In this document: positions 37,303 to 47,794 of the stretch, piece after piece | How the letters are laid out: every line of letters starts with the position of its first letter | How positions within the stretch are numbered: the stretch's first letter is position 1 | Assembly: GCA_021847015.1 (NCBI GenBank) | Contig: JAJZVW010000020.1 | Coordinates: 1 to 55,652 of the forward strand | Direction of reading: 5' to 3' | DNA: 55,652 nucleotides | Source: Pseudomonadota bacterium | GTDB lineage: Bacteria; Pseudomonadota; Alphaproteobacteria; Rhodospirillales; Magnetospirillaceae | Program-made: the position numbers and the translations under genes | Notes under the pieces: model-generated | What the model was told of the DNA's origin: nothing | Databases searched by the model: none | The model's input: the letters and a program-made list of their open reading frames with translations, nothing else

Positions 37303-38140
37303 CACGGCACCGGCGCTCGATTTCGACGACGCCCGGCGGGCCATCCGGGCGGCCCTGGACGAGGATGTGGGCGGCGGGGACATCACCTCGGCCGCCGTCA
37401 TCCCCGCCGACCGCCGCTTCCAGGGGGTTATGCGGGCGCGCCAGGCGATGGTGGTCTCGGGCCTGCCCGTGGCCGAGGAGGTTTTCCGCATCGTCGTTCC
37501 CGAAGCGCGGTTCCGCGCGATGGCCGCCGATGGCGAGGCGGTGCCCGCCGGAACGGTGCTGGCCGACATCGCCGGCCCGGCGCGGGGATTGCTGACCGCC
37601 GAACGCACCGCCCTCAACCTGTTGCAGCTCATGTCGGGCATCGCCACCCTCACCCGCCACTACGCCGAGCGGATCGCGGGCACCGGCTGCGTCCTCCTCG
37701 ACACCCGCAAGACCGTTCCCGGCCTGCGCCGGCTGTCGAAATACGCCGCGCGCTGCGGCGGGGCCAGGAACCATCGCATGGGCCTGGACGACGGGGTGCT
37801 GATCAAGGACAACCACATCGCCGTGTGCGGGGGCGTGGCGGCGGCGGTGCGCCGGGCCAGGGATGCCGGGCTGGCCGGCATCGAGGTCGAGTGCGACACC
37901 CTCGACCAGGTGGCCGAGGCGGTGGCGGCCGGCGCCGATTCCATCCTGCTGGACAACATGGACCCCGGCACCTTGCGGCGCGCGGTCGCGCTGGTCGGCG
38001 GACGGGCGAGGACCGAGGCGTCCGGGGGCGTGACCCTGGACACCATCCGCGCCATCGCCGAAAGCGGCGTCGACAGCGTCTCGGTCGGCCGCATCACCCA
38101 ATCGGCCCCCGCGGTCGACATCGGACTGGACTGGAGTTGA
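37292..38140 (+). CDS. nadC: Nicotinate-nucleotide pyrophosphorylase (carboxylating)
   Basis: Converts quinolinate and PRPP to nicotinate mononucleotide with loss of CO2. The 282 residues include [49 protein letters not shown] and the C-terminal [25 protein letters not shown]. Second gene of the NAD operon. Confidence 0.97.
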   Translation: MPPDTAPALDFDDARRAIRAALDEDVGGGDITSAAVIPADRRFQGVMRARQAMVVSGLPVAEEVFRIVVPEARFRAMAADGEAVPAGTVLADIAGPARGLLTAERTALNLLQLMSGIATLTRHYAERIAGTGCVLLDTRKTVPGLRRLSKYAARCGGARNHRMGLDDGVLIKDNHIAVCGGVAAAVRRARDAGLAGIEVECDTLDQVAEAVAAGADSILLDNMDPGTLRRAVALVGGRARTEASGGVTLDTIRAIAESGVDSVSVGRITQSAPAVDIGLDWS

Positions 38141-38145
38141 CGGCC

Positions 38146-39756
<1,611 letters not shown>

Positions 39757-39758
39757 CC

Positions 39759-40127
39759 ATGCGCCGGGTCATCCGCCCGATCCTGATCGCAGCCGCCGTG
39801 TTCATGGCCTGGATGCCGGCCAAGGGAGCCGAGCCGGCGGGGGACACCTTCTACAAAATGGACAAGATCGTCCTTGAGATGTGGGACGACCAGGGCCTCT
39901 TCCACAACGTCTTCCTGGATCTGGTCGTCGTCTTTCCCCGACCCTCCCACCTCAGCAAGAGGGCGTCGGACAAGATAACCCAGGCCCTCCAATCGCTTCC
40001 CTACGAGGACCTTCTCAAGCCCGAGGCGACGGCGACCATCAAGAGCACGGCGCTGGACATCGTCCACCGCGAGCCCGGCGGCGAGACGGCCAAGGAAGTC
40101 CTGATCGCGAGGCTGTTCTTCAATTGA
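39759..40127 (+). CDS. Small exported protein, weakly FliL-like
   Basis: 122 residues with a clear signal peptide (MRRVIRPILIAAAVFMAWMPAKGA). The mature part (KIVLEMWDDQGLFHNVFLDLVVVFP ... VLIARLFFN) has the strand-helix-strand pattern of the periplasmic FliL domain but no certain match. It starts two bases after nadB and may be in the same transcript. Confidence 0.65.
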   Translation: MRRVIRPILIAAAVFMAWMPAKGAEPAGDTFYKMDKIVLEMWDDQGLFHNVFLDLVVVFPRPSHLSKRASDKITQALQSLPYEDLLKPEATATIKSTALDIVHREPGGETAKEVLIARLFFN

Positions 40128-40182
40128 GCCGGGCCGGCGCCGGCAGGAACCGGCGCCCCCGCAACCCAACCGGTTCGCCGGG

Positions 40183-40267
40183 TGGTGCGGACGGGGGGAC
40201 TCGAACCCCCATGGCCAGGGCCTGCGGATTTTAAGTCCGCTGCGTCTACCGGTTCCGCCACGTCCGC
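40183..40267 (-). tRNA. tRNA-Leu (UAA)
   Basis: Acceptor arms GCGGACG and CGTCCGC pair (40261-40267 with 40187-40193) and the 3' ACCA is encoded. The anticodon stem is GCGGA/TCCGC with loop CTTAAAA, giving anticodon TAA. The long variable arm (GGCCCTGGCC region) is class II, as required for leucine. T-arm GGGGGTTCGAGTCCCCC is intact. Confidence 0.96.
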
Positions 40268-40712
40268 CGAACCCATCCCGGCAAGCGGGGCATGCCGTGG
40301 TCACCGGCCGGAAATTAAAGACAAATGACCGCCCTGTCCAGGAAGCCCGCCCTCCCTCGGCGGTTCTCATTACGGCTTTCTTCGCTGTCATGTGTGGACG
40401 GCCCCTGCGTCGCAAGGGAAAAGTCACAGATGACACCGTGAGCGAGGGCGCACAACGAGAAGCGCCCGCCCTTCCCATGCGACTTTCGCGCATTCCCCAA
40501 GGCGCCGCAAAGTCCCGAAACGGGAATGGCTGGCGCGCCCGTGAGATCAACACGGAAAAGACGTCCTTTGCGCGCCAATCCCGTAATACTATCGCATTGA
40601 TTAAATATAAACGAACGTATTGCTCTCTGTTCAAAACCGATAGATACTTTCGAAAGTGTTGCCCCCGGGTCAAAGCCAATAGACGCTATATCGAACGACA
40701 CACCCAGGTGTT
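40268..40712. other. Intergenic region upstream of the second chemoreceptor
   Basis: 445 bases with no convincing gene. It holds a diverged MITE-like copy (40360-40465), an AT-rich stretch (about 40590-40660), a perfect palindrome ACTTTCGAAAGT (40646-40657) and ACACC-CA-GGTGT (40700-40711) next to the start codon. These may be regulator sites for the downstream gene. Confidence 0.6.
40360..40465. mobile_element. MITE-like element, strongly diverged copy
   Basis: 106 bases with recognisable ends (GCGGTTCTCATTAC at 40360-40373 and GCACAACGAGAAGCGC at 40450-40465) and a degraded middle (CGCTGTCAT ... ATGACA). It is the weakest of the copies. Confidence 0.45.
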
Positions 40713-42404
40713 ATGCACATGACGATTCTCGACAATCTCAGCGTTGCGCACAAGATGACGGTGGCGCTCGCGATCATGATCTTGACTGGGATCGCCGCCG
40801 TTTCCTTTGGCGTCGTCAAGATCATGGCCATCGACGACGCCTACAGCCGCCTGATCGACCATGAGGCGGTGGGCGTGGAAATGCTGGCGCAGGCACGCTC
40901 GGGCGTCCTCACCACCGGGCGGCAACAATACCTCGCGATCTCCGCCCGGTCGCCGGAGCGGGTGCGGGCGGCGGAAGCCCGCATCGCCCAGGCGCAGAGC
41001 GACGTCCACGACGGCATCGACAAGGCCGCCGCGCTGCTGCCGGCGCTCGCCGACAGGCTCGCGGCGGCGAAGCGCGCCTACGACGACCTGGCGCCGGTCG
41101 GAGACGCGGTGCGGGACCTCGACCTCAAGGGCGACCGCGACGGGGCCATGGCCATGATGAGCGGACGCTTCGACCCGGCCCTCGATGCCGTGCGGGACAG
41201 CCTGACGGCCATGGTCGGCGAGCTGTCCCACCGAATGGGGGACGATTCCGATCGCCTGACGGAAAAATCCCATGCCACCGCCGTCACCCTGGCGGTCGGC
41301 ATGGGGATCGGCATGGCGCTGACCTTGGTTCTGGCGCTGACCGTCGCCATGGGCGGCATCTCCCGCCCGCTGAACCGGCTGGCGAAGACCATGGGCACAT
41401 TGGCGCAGGGCGATTTCGGCGTCGCGGTCGATGGTACCGAACGCGGGGACGAGGTCGGGCTGATGGCCCGCTCGGTCGAGGTCTTCAAGAAAAACGGCCT
41501 CGCCATGGAGCGCATGCGCCGGGACCAGGAGGAGGCCAAGATCCGGGCCGAGGAAGAGCGGCGCCGCGCCATGCATTCCTTGGCCGACGATTTCGAGGGC
41601 CACATGAAGGGCCTGGTCCAGGGCGTGGCGGCGCAGGCGACCCAGTTGCAATCGACCGCGGGATCCCTGTCGGCCGCGGCCGAGGAGACGTCGAAGCAAT
41701 CCCTGGCGGTCGCCAGCGGGGCCGAACAGGCTTCCTCCAACGTCCAGACGGTGGCCGCCGCGTCCGAGGAATTGTCGGCCTCGATCGGCGAGATCAGCCG
41801 GCAGGTGGCGCAATCGGCCACCATGAGCCACGGCGCCGTGGACGAGGCCCGGCGTACCGGCGGCATCGTCGAAAGCCTCGCCAGCGCCGCGGGAAAGATC
41901 AGCGAGGTGGTCGGCCTGATCACCGACATCGCCAGCCAGACCAACCTCCTGGCGCTGAACGCCACGATCGAGGCGGCGCGGGCCGGCGAGGCCGGCAAAG
42001 GATTCGCGGTGGTCGCGGGCGAGGTCAAGAACCTGGCCAATCAGACGGCACGCGCCACCGACGAGATATCCCAGCAGGTTGGCGGCATCCAGGAAGCGAC
42101 GCGCGCCGCGGTCAAGGCCATCGAGGGCATCACCGCGACCATCGCCGACATCAACCAGGTGGCGACGTCCATCGCCTCGGCGGTGGAGCAGCAGGGCGCC
42201 GCGACCCAGGAGATCGCCCGCAACATCCAGCAGGCGGCCATCGCCGCCCAGGAGGTGTCGGCGAACATCGCCAATGTCCAGCAGGCGGCGAACGAAACGG
42301 GCGCGGGCGCCAGCCAGGTCCTGGGGGCCGCCCGCGATCTCGCCGACAAATCGCACCTTCTCAACACGGATGTGGACCAGTTCATCGCCGGCATCCGCGC
42401 CTGA
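40713..42404 (+). CDS. Methyl-accepting chemotaxis protein with four-helix-bundle sensor
   Basis: 563 residues. TM1 (about 14-36) and TM2 (about 191-213) flank a periplasmic helical sensor of about 150 residues. HAMP and the signalling domain with [23 protein letters not shown] follow. It has no CXXCH, unlike the first receptor. In-frame ATGs at 40713 and 40719 compete for the AGGTG ribosome site. The ligand is unknown. Confidence 0.93.
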   Translation: MHMTILDNLSVAHKMTVALAIMILTGIAAVSFGVVKIMAIDDAYSRLIDHEAVGVEMLAQARSGVLTTGRQQYLAISARSPERVRAAEARIAQAQSDVHDGIDKAAALLPALADRLAAAKRAYDDLAPVGDAVRDLDLKGDRDGAMAMMSGRFDPALDAVRDSLTAMVGELSHRMGDDSDRLTEKSHATAVTLAVGMGIGMALTLVLALTVAMGGISRPLNRLAKTMGTLAQGDFGVAVDGTERGDEVGLMARSVEVFKKNGLAMERMRRDQEEAKIRAEEERRRAMHSLADDFEGHMKGLVQGVAAQATQLQSTAGSLSAAAEETSKQSLAVASGAEQASSNVQTVAAASEELSASIGEISRQVAQSATMSHGAVDEARRTGGIVESLASAAGKISEVVGLITDIASQTNLLALNATIEAARAGEAGKGFAVVAGEVKNLANQTARATDEISQQVGGIQEATRAAVKAIEGITATIADINQVATSIASAVEQQGAATQEIARNIQQAAIAAQEVSANIANVQQAANETGAGASQVLGAARDLADKSHLLNTDVDQFIAGIRA

Positions 42405-42442
42405 CCGGGGGGCGGAGACGCGGCCGCGATGCCCGTCTCCGC

Positions 42443-43957
42443 CTATTTCCCGCGCTTCCTCAGCCTCTCCTCAAGCGCGTCGCAGACCGTGCGCAGCACC
42501 TTGACGCGGGCATGGCCCTTGTCGTTGGCCTCCACCAGCGTCCAGGGGGCGGTCTGGGTCGAGGTCATCTCCACCATGTCGTTGACCGCCTGCTCGTAGA
42601 GCGGCCATTTGGCGCGGTTGCGCCAATCCTCCTCGGTCAGCTTCCACCGCTTGTACTCGACGCCTTCGCGGCGGCGGAAACGCTCGATCTGCTCGTCGGG
42701 CGTGATGTGCAGCCAGAACTTCACCAGCACCGTGCCCGTTTCCACGAGCTGGTCCTCGAAATCGTTGATCTCGGCATAGGCGCGTCGCCACGCCTCCTCG
42801 GCGCAGAAACCTTCGACCCGCTCGACCAGGACCCGCCCGTACCAGGAGCGGTCGAACACCGTCACCCGCCCGGCGCGGGAGAGGTGCCGCCAGAAGCGCC
42901 ACAGGTAATGCTGGGCGCGCTCCTCCTCGGTCGGTGCGGCGATGGGCACCACCTGCACGTCGCGGGCGTTCAGGGCGCCGGTCAGCCGGCGGATGGCGCC
43001 GCCCTTGCCGGCGGCGTCCCAGCCCTCGAACACCAGCACGGTGGACACCTTCTTCTCGCGGGCCTTGCGGTGCAGAAGCGCCAGCCGCCCGCGCTGCTCC
43101 TGAAGCTGGAGCTCGTAGCTCTGGCGCTCCAGCGCCGGACCCATGTCCAGGGACGACAGCACCGACGGCTGGGCCGCGAGCGCGGAATCCACGGCCGGGA
43201 GCGGGTCGCGCTTGACCGTCTCCTCGGCCATCCGGCGGGCCACGTCGCGCGCCTCCAGGTGGCGGGCGATGGCGTCGCGAAGAGTGGTGAGCACCACCGC
43301 CGAGCGGTAGCGCGTGTCCCGTCCCTCGACGATGACCCAGGGGGCGTGGCCCTTGTTAGTGTGGCGGATCAGGCGCTCGCCGGCGGCGATGAAATCGTCG
43401 TACATGCGCCAATGGGTCCAGTCGGTGTCGGTGACCTCCCAGGCGGTCAGGGGATCGGATTCCAGCTTCTCCAGGCGTTTTTTCTGCGCCTTGCGCGACA
43501 GGTGCATCCAGAACTTGACGACCAGCGCGCCGTCGTCGGCCAGGGTCTTTTCGAAATTGGCGATCCGTTCGAGCTTCTCGTCCATCTCGGCCGCCGAAAT
43601 GGCGCCGTAGGCCCGGTCCACCAGGGGGTCATGGTACCAGGACGACAGGAACACGCCGATGGTCCCCTTGGGCGGCAGGTCGCGCCAGTAGCGCCAGTAT
43701 TCGGGGCGCTCGCGTTCCTCTTCCGACGGCGGGCCATAGGCGCGGGTGACGATGTGCCGGGGATCGAGCCATTCGGTCAGCAGGTTGGCCGTCTGGTTCT
43801 TTCCGGCGCCGTCCACGCCGGCAAAGAGCAGAACGACGGGAAAGTCGGCGTCGCGCAGGCGGAATTGCAGCTCCAGCAATTCGTTGCGCAACGCCGGCGC
43901 CATGCCGTCGAACTCTTCCCGGGTGATTTTCCGCCCCAGCTCGGCCGCCTCGAACAT
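42443..43957 (-). CDS. pap: Polyphosphate:AMP phosphotransferase (double PPK2)
   Basis: Transfers phosphate from polyphosphate to AMP, giving ADP. The 504 residues hold two PPK2 domains in tandem. The first has P-loop GVDGAGKNQT (47-56) and the second GWDAAGKGGAI (about 306), and each has a lid region with WYH or WYG (SSWYHDPLV; DRSWYGRVLVERVEG). Fused forms are typical of this activity. It is monocistronic, with a MITE cluster upstream. Confidence 0.92.
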   Translation of the reverse strand: MFEAAELGRKITREEFDGMAPALRNELLELQFRLRDADFPVVLLFAGVDGAGKNQTANLLTEWLDPRHIVTRAYGPPSEEERERPEYWRYWRDLPPKGTIGVFLSSWYHDPLVDRAYGAISAAEMDEKLERIANFEKTLADDGALVVKFWMHLSRKAQKKRLEKLESDPLTAWEVTDTDWTHWRMYDDFIAAGERLIRHTNKGHAPWVIVEGRDTRYRSAVVLTTLRDAIARHLEARDVARRMAEETVKRDPLPAVDSALAAQPSVLSSLDMGPALERQSYELQLQEQRGRLALLHRKAREKKVSTVLVFEGWDAAGKGGAIRRLTGALNARDVQVVPIAAPTEEERAQHYLWRFWRHLSRAGRVTVFDRSWYGRVLVERVEGFCAEEAWRRAYAEINDFEDQLVETGTVLVKFWLHITPDEQIERFRRREGVEYKRWKLTEEDWRNRAKWPLYEQAVNDMVEMTSTQTAPWTLVEANDKGHARVKVLRTVCDALEERLRKRGK

Positions 43958-44038
43958 GTCCGCCCCCGCCGGTCATCGGTCTCAAGACCTTGAGGCTAGG
44001 ACGATCGGCGAGGCGGGGCAAGGGATTCAACCCGAGAG

Positions 44039-44335
44039 CACCAGTTCTCGTCACGGGTTTTTCGTTGTCATCCCGAGCGTCGCCGAGGGATCTTTCAGGC
44101 GTCTTCACGCGAAAGATCCATCAGCGGTTCTCATTATGCATTTTTCGCTGTCATCCCGAGCCGACGGCGAGGGATCTTTCCGGCACTTTCGCGTGACGGA
44201 TCCCTCAGTCGCTCCGCTCCCTCGGGATGACAACATGCCCTGATGCCGCATAATGAGAACCGCTGAAAATCCATCCACTCGCTTGCGCCCGGTCGGGATG
44301 ACAGTGAGAGCGGGGGCGCATGACGGGAACCGCTG
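44039..44335. mobile_element. Outer MITE-like element, interrupted by a younger copy
   Basis: The diverged left end (44039-44056, 12 of 18 to consensus) and right end (44318-44335, GCATGACGGGAACCGCTG) enclose the inner element. Removing the inner element (44122-44265) and one 9-bp repeat leaves 144 bases, exactly the length of the inner copy. No flanking repeat remains at the outer ends. Confidence 0.7.
44122..44265. mobile_element. Inner MITE-like element, intact copy
   Basis: 144 bases with perfect 18-bp terminal inverted repeats (CAGCGGTTCTCATTATGC at 44122-44139 and its complement at 44248-44265). The flanks are 9-bp direct repeats matching at 8 of 9 positions (AAGATCCAT 44113-44121 and AAAATCCAT 44266-44274). 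Same internal arms as copy 1. Non-coding. Confidence 0.85.
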
Positions 44336-44340
44336 CCGCG

Positions 44341-47148
44341 TCAACCGGTGTTGCGCATCCCCGTGGCCAGCGCGTTGATCGAGCGCAGCAGCGGATTGAG
44401 CCAGCGTGTGCGCTCCTCGGAATCGTCCGGCGGAGCCTCGCGGTAGCGCTTCAGCACCGCCACCTGGATATGGTTGATGGGGTCCAGGTAGGGGTTGCGC
44501 CGGGCCAGCGACAGCGCCAGCGCGGAATTGTCCTCCAGCAGGTCCCCCATCTCGGCCACCGCCAGGATGCCCGCCACGCTGCGGCGGTATTCCTCGGCGA
44601 TGCGGCCGAAGATCTCGTCCGCCACCGCCGGATCGCGGCAGAGCGTCGCGTATTCGTGGGCGATGGACAGCTCGGATTTCGACAGCGACATCTGGCTGTT
44701 GCTCATCAGCGCGCGGAAGAACGGCCATTCCCGGTACATGTCGCGCAGCATGGCCAGGCGCTTGGGATCGCCGCCGCACCAGGCGTCCAGCGCCGTGCCG
44801 ATCCCGTACCAGGCCGGCATGGTCTGGCGCGACTGCGCCCAGGCGAACACCCAGGGAATCGCCCGCACGCTGTATTTCGAGCGGTCGGTCTTGGCCCGGT
44901 GGGACGGCCTGGAGCCGATGTTGAGCAGTCCGATCTCGTTGACCGGCGTCGCCTCGTAGAAATAGTCGATGAAGTGCGGGGTCTCGTCGGTGAGCGCGCG
45001 GTAGGCGCCTTCGCCGAGGCGCGCCAGTTCGGCCATGGTGGCCATGAATTCCGGCCGGTCCGGCGTGCACGCCACCTTCAGGCAGCGGCTGGCCTTGAGC
45101 AGGGCGGTGGCGCCCATGGTCAACTCGTAGACCGCGGTTTCGGCGGTGGAGTATTTGGCCGACAGGACCTCGCCCTGCTCGGTGAACTTGATGTCGCCGC
45201 TGACCGTGCCCGGGGGCTGGGCCAGGATGGCCTCGTGGGTCGGCCCGCCGCCGCGGGCGACGGTGCCGCCGCGCCCGTGGAACAGGCGGCAGGCGATGCC
45301 GTGCCGCTCGGCGGTGCGGGTGATCGACGTCTGGGCCCGGTAGAGGCTCCACGACGACGCCAGGATGCCGCCGTCCTTGCAGGAATCCGAGTATCCGAGC
45401 ATCACCTCCTGGACGTCGCCCGAGGCGGCGAGCAGGGAGCGGTAGGCGGGGACGGCGAACAGGCCTTGCAGGACCGGCTCGATGCGGACGAGGTCGTCGA
45501 TGGTCTCGAACAGCGGCGCCACGCGGATGTCGCAATGCCAGGTGCCGTCCCGGCGGCGGCCGCACAGGCCGGCGAAGCTGGCCAGGAACAGCACCTCCAG
45601 CACGTTGCTGGCGTGGTGGGTCATCGACACCACATAGGCCCCGAACGCGCGCGGCGAGATTTCGCGGCGCAGCGAGGCCATGGCCCGCAAGACCGCGAGC
45701 GTCTCGGTGGTCTCCGGCGACAATTCCTGGGAATAGAGCAGCGGCGTGCCGCCGTGGGACAAGAGGTCCCCCAGCACGCCCAGCCGCTCGGCCTCGCCCA
45801 GTTCCCGGTAGTCGGGAAGGTTGGGGGCCAGGGCGAACAGTTCCGCCACCGCCTGGGTGTGGCGGGCCGAATCCTGGCGGACGTCCAGCTCGGCCAGGTA
45901 GAAGCCGAAGGTCTCGGCCGAAACGATCAGATCCTTGAGTTCGGCGTCGGCGAGGTTGGAATCGCCGTGGCTGGCCAAGGAGTCGGCAATGGCGTAGAGG
46001 TCGGCGAGGAAATCCTCCTCCGACGCATAGCCGTCGTCGAGGCCGGGATCGGGCTGGTTGGCCAGCAGGGCCTGGATCCGGGTCAACTGGCGGCCGAGGC
46101 GGTAGTACATCAGCGCCAGCTTGCGCCGGTACGGCTCGCTCGCGTAATGCAGCGGATTGTCGTTGAAGGCCCTCTCGACGATGTCGGCGTCGGCGGCCAG
46201 ACTGTCCTGGAACGCCGCCGACGGCGTGACCAGCGACGAGGAATGGGTGAGCAGCAGCCCAAGCTCCTCGATCCTCTGCCGGTAGTGGCGGATCGCCTCG
46301 CGCGATTGCAGGCGCACGGCCAGACATGTCACCCCGTGGGTGACGTAGGGGTTTCCGTCGCGGTCGCCGCCGATCCACGACCCGAACCGCACGAAGCGCG
46401 GCACCTTCACCGCCTTGGCCCCGCCCTCGTCGGCATAGATCAGGTCGATGGAGCGTTCGAGGTTGCGGTACAGGAGGGGCACCGCGTCGAACAGCGTCTC
46501 GCGGAAATAGAACAGGCCGTTCTTGATCTCGTCCACCACCTGGGGCTTGAAGACGCGGACCTCGTCGGTCTTCCACAGGGTCTGGATCTGGTTGAGCAGC
46601 TTCTGCTCTATGCCCTCGCGCTGGCGGGCGCCGAGGCAGGGATCGTTGAGCTGGCGGGCCAGCACGGCGAGGCGGCGCTGCACCTCCAGCAGGGTGCGGC
46701 GCTTGGCCTCGGTCGGATGAGCGGTGAACACCGGCTGGAAACGCAGCGCGCCCAACAGGGATTGCAGCATCTCGGCGGTCACGCCCTCGGCCCGCAACCC
46801 GCGCAAGGTGTCGTCGAACGAGCCCACCCACAGCCGCTCGCCGCTTTCCACCTGGGTGCGCCGCTGCTGGTGGGACCAGTCCTCCTCGGCGATGTTGGCC
46901 AGCAGGAAATACGTGGCGAAGGCGCGGACCACATGGGAGAGCGTCTGATGGTCGAGGGTCTCGATCAACTCCATCAGGGCGCGGCGCTTCGCCGCGTCCT
47001 CCCCCTGGCGCAGATCGATGAACCCCTTGCGCAGGGTCTCGACGGTCTCCAGGACCTCGGGGGGCTCGTGGTTGCCGAGGACATTGCCCAGGAGATTCCC
47101 GAACAGCTTGACCCTTGCCCTCAGCTCCTTGTCGTCGGTCACGTTCAT
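44341..47148 (-). CDS. ppc: Phosphoenolpyruvate carboxylase
   Basis: Carboxylates phosphoenolpyruvate to oxaloacetate, refilling the TCA cycle. The 935 residues include VFTAHPTEAKRRT (catalytic His) and the FHGRGGTVARGGGP loop, and end in the typical ...GMRNTG. ATG 47148 fits the family start (MNVTDDKELRARVKLFG); the upstream frame is low-complexity. The outer MITE-like element ends five bases from its stop. Confidence 0.96.
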   Translation of the reverse strand: MNVTDDKELRARVKLFGNLLGNVLGNHEPPEVLETVETLRKGFIDLRQGEDAAKRRALMELIETLDHQTLSHVVRAFATYFLLANIAEEDWSHQQRRTQVESGERLWVGSFDDTLRGLRAEGVTAEMLQSLLGALRFQPVFTAHPTEAKRRTLLEVQRRLAVLARQLNDPCLGARQREGIEQKLLNQIQTLWKTDEVRVFKPQVVDEIKNGLFYFRETLFDAVPLLYRNLERSIDLIYADEGGAKAVKVPRFVRFGSWIGGDRDGNPYVTHGVTCLAVRLQSREAIRHYRQRIEELGLLLTHSSSLVTPSAAFQDSLAADADIVERAFNDNPLHYASEPYRRKLALMYYRLGRQLTRIQALLANQPDPGLDDGYASEEDFLADLYAIADSLASHGDSNLADAELKDLIVSAETFGFYLAELDVRQDSARHTQAVAELFALAPNLPDYRELGEAERLGVLGDLLSHGGTPLLYSQELSPETTETLAVLRAMASLRREISPRAFGAYVVSMTHHASNVLEVLFLASFAGLCGRRRDGTWHCDIRVAPLFETIDDLVRIEPVLQGLFAVPAYRSLLAASGDVQEVMLGYSDSCKDGGILASSWSLYRAQTSITRTAERHGIACRLFHGRGGTVARGGGPTHEAILAQPPGTVSGDIKFTEQGEVLSAKYSTAETAVYELTMGATALLKASRCLKVACTPDRPEFMATMAELARLGEGAYRALTDETPHFIDYFYEATPVNEIGLLNIGSRPSHRAKTDRSKYSVRAIPWVFAWAQSRQTMPAWYGIGTALDAWCGGDPKRLAMLRDMYREWPFFRALMSNSQMSLSKSELSIAHEYATLCRDPAVADEIFGRIAEEYRRSVAGILAVAEMGDLLEDNSALALSLARRNPYLDPINHIQVAVLKRYREAPPDDSEERTRWLNPLLRSINALATGMRNTG

Positions 47149-47460
47149 AACGCCTCTCTCACGTCGTCCCCTCCGGGCCCGGACGAAAAGTAGCGTCGGC
47201 CGCGGCAAATGGCGAGGGTTGCGTGGCGATAAAAATATTTTCGCCGCCCGGCCCGGGCATTCCCGCCCGCCGCGCGCACGCCGCCCGGTCGAGGCCATGC
47301 GCGATCGGGCAACCGGCGCCCCCCCACAATGGCGCCGCCTATGGCGAGGGGAGAGGCCGTCCGGCGGGGACTAGTCCGAAGGGGCCTCCGCCGTCTGCGC
47401 CGCTCTCCCGCCACCCGCCGCCGCTATCATCGTCCCCATTCGGAGCGGGGAGTGCCTCGG
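47149..47460. other. Intergenic region between ppc and the fatty-acid operon
   Basis: 312 bases, GC-rich except an AT island with a perfect palindrome AAAATATTTT (47232-47241), a plausible operator or promoter element for ppc. I see no gene. Confidence 0.6.
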
Positions 47461-47760
47461 ATGACGACGAGCGGGCTCGAACAGATCTTCCATGCGCATC
47501 TGGAACGCCTGGACGGCCTGGGCGCGATCGTCTGCTTCGAACTCGGCCCCGACGGCACGTGGGTCATCGACGCCCGCTCGGGCGCCCCGGCGCTGATCGC
47601 CGACATCCGCGCGGCGGATTGCGTCATCACCATCGGCGGCGGCGATCTGATCGAGCTGTTCCGGGGGCGGCTCGACCCCATGGCCGCCTACGCCCGGGGC
47701 CAGGTCAAGGTGTCGGGCTCCTTGAACGTGGCCATGCGCCTGGCCGCGCTGCTCGGCTGA
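47461..47760 (+). CDS. SCP2 sterol/lipid-carrier domain protein
   Basis: 99 residues, a single SCP2-like domain: IVCFELGPDGTWVIDARSG, CVITIGGGDLIELFRGRLDPMAAYARGQVKVSG, ending MRLAALLG. Such proteins bind acyl chains or acyl-CoA. It sits first in a fatty-acid degradation operon, with ATG 47461 chosen by homology. Confidence 0.88.
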   Translation: MTTSGLEQIFHAHLERLDGLGAIVCFELGPDGTWVIDARSGAPALIADIRAADCVITIGGGDLIELFRGRLDPMAAYARGQVKVSGSLNVAMRLAALLG

Positions 47761-47794
47761 AGCACGCCGTTCCGACACCAGGGAGGTCCGCTTG

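Larger units (their letters stand above)
43958..44340. other. Intergenic region between pap and ppc, filled by nested MITE-like elements
   Basis: 383 bases almost wholly occupied by two nested copies of the dispersed element (44039-44335). I see no gene. Confidence 0.75.

Noticed and set aside
44320-47193. 957-residue open frame on the plus strand
   Set aside because: It is antisense to ppc, whose catalytic motifs are intact.
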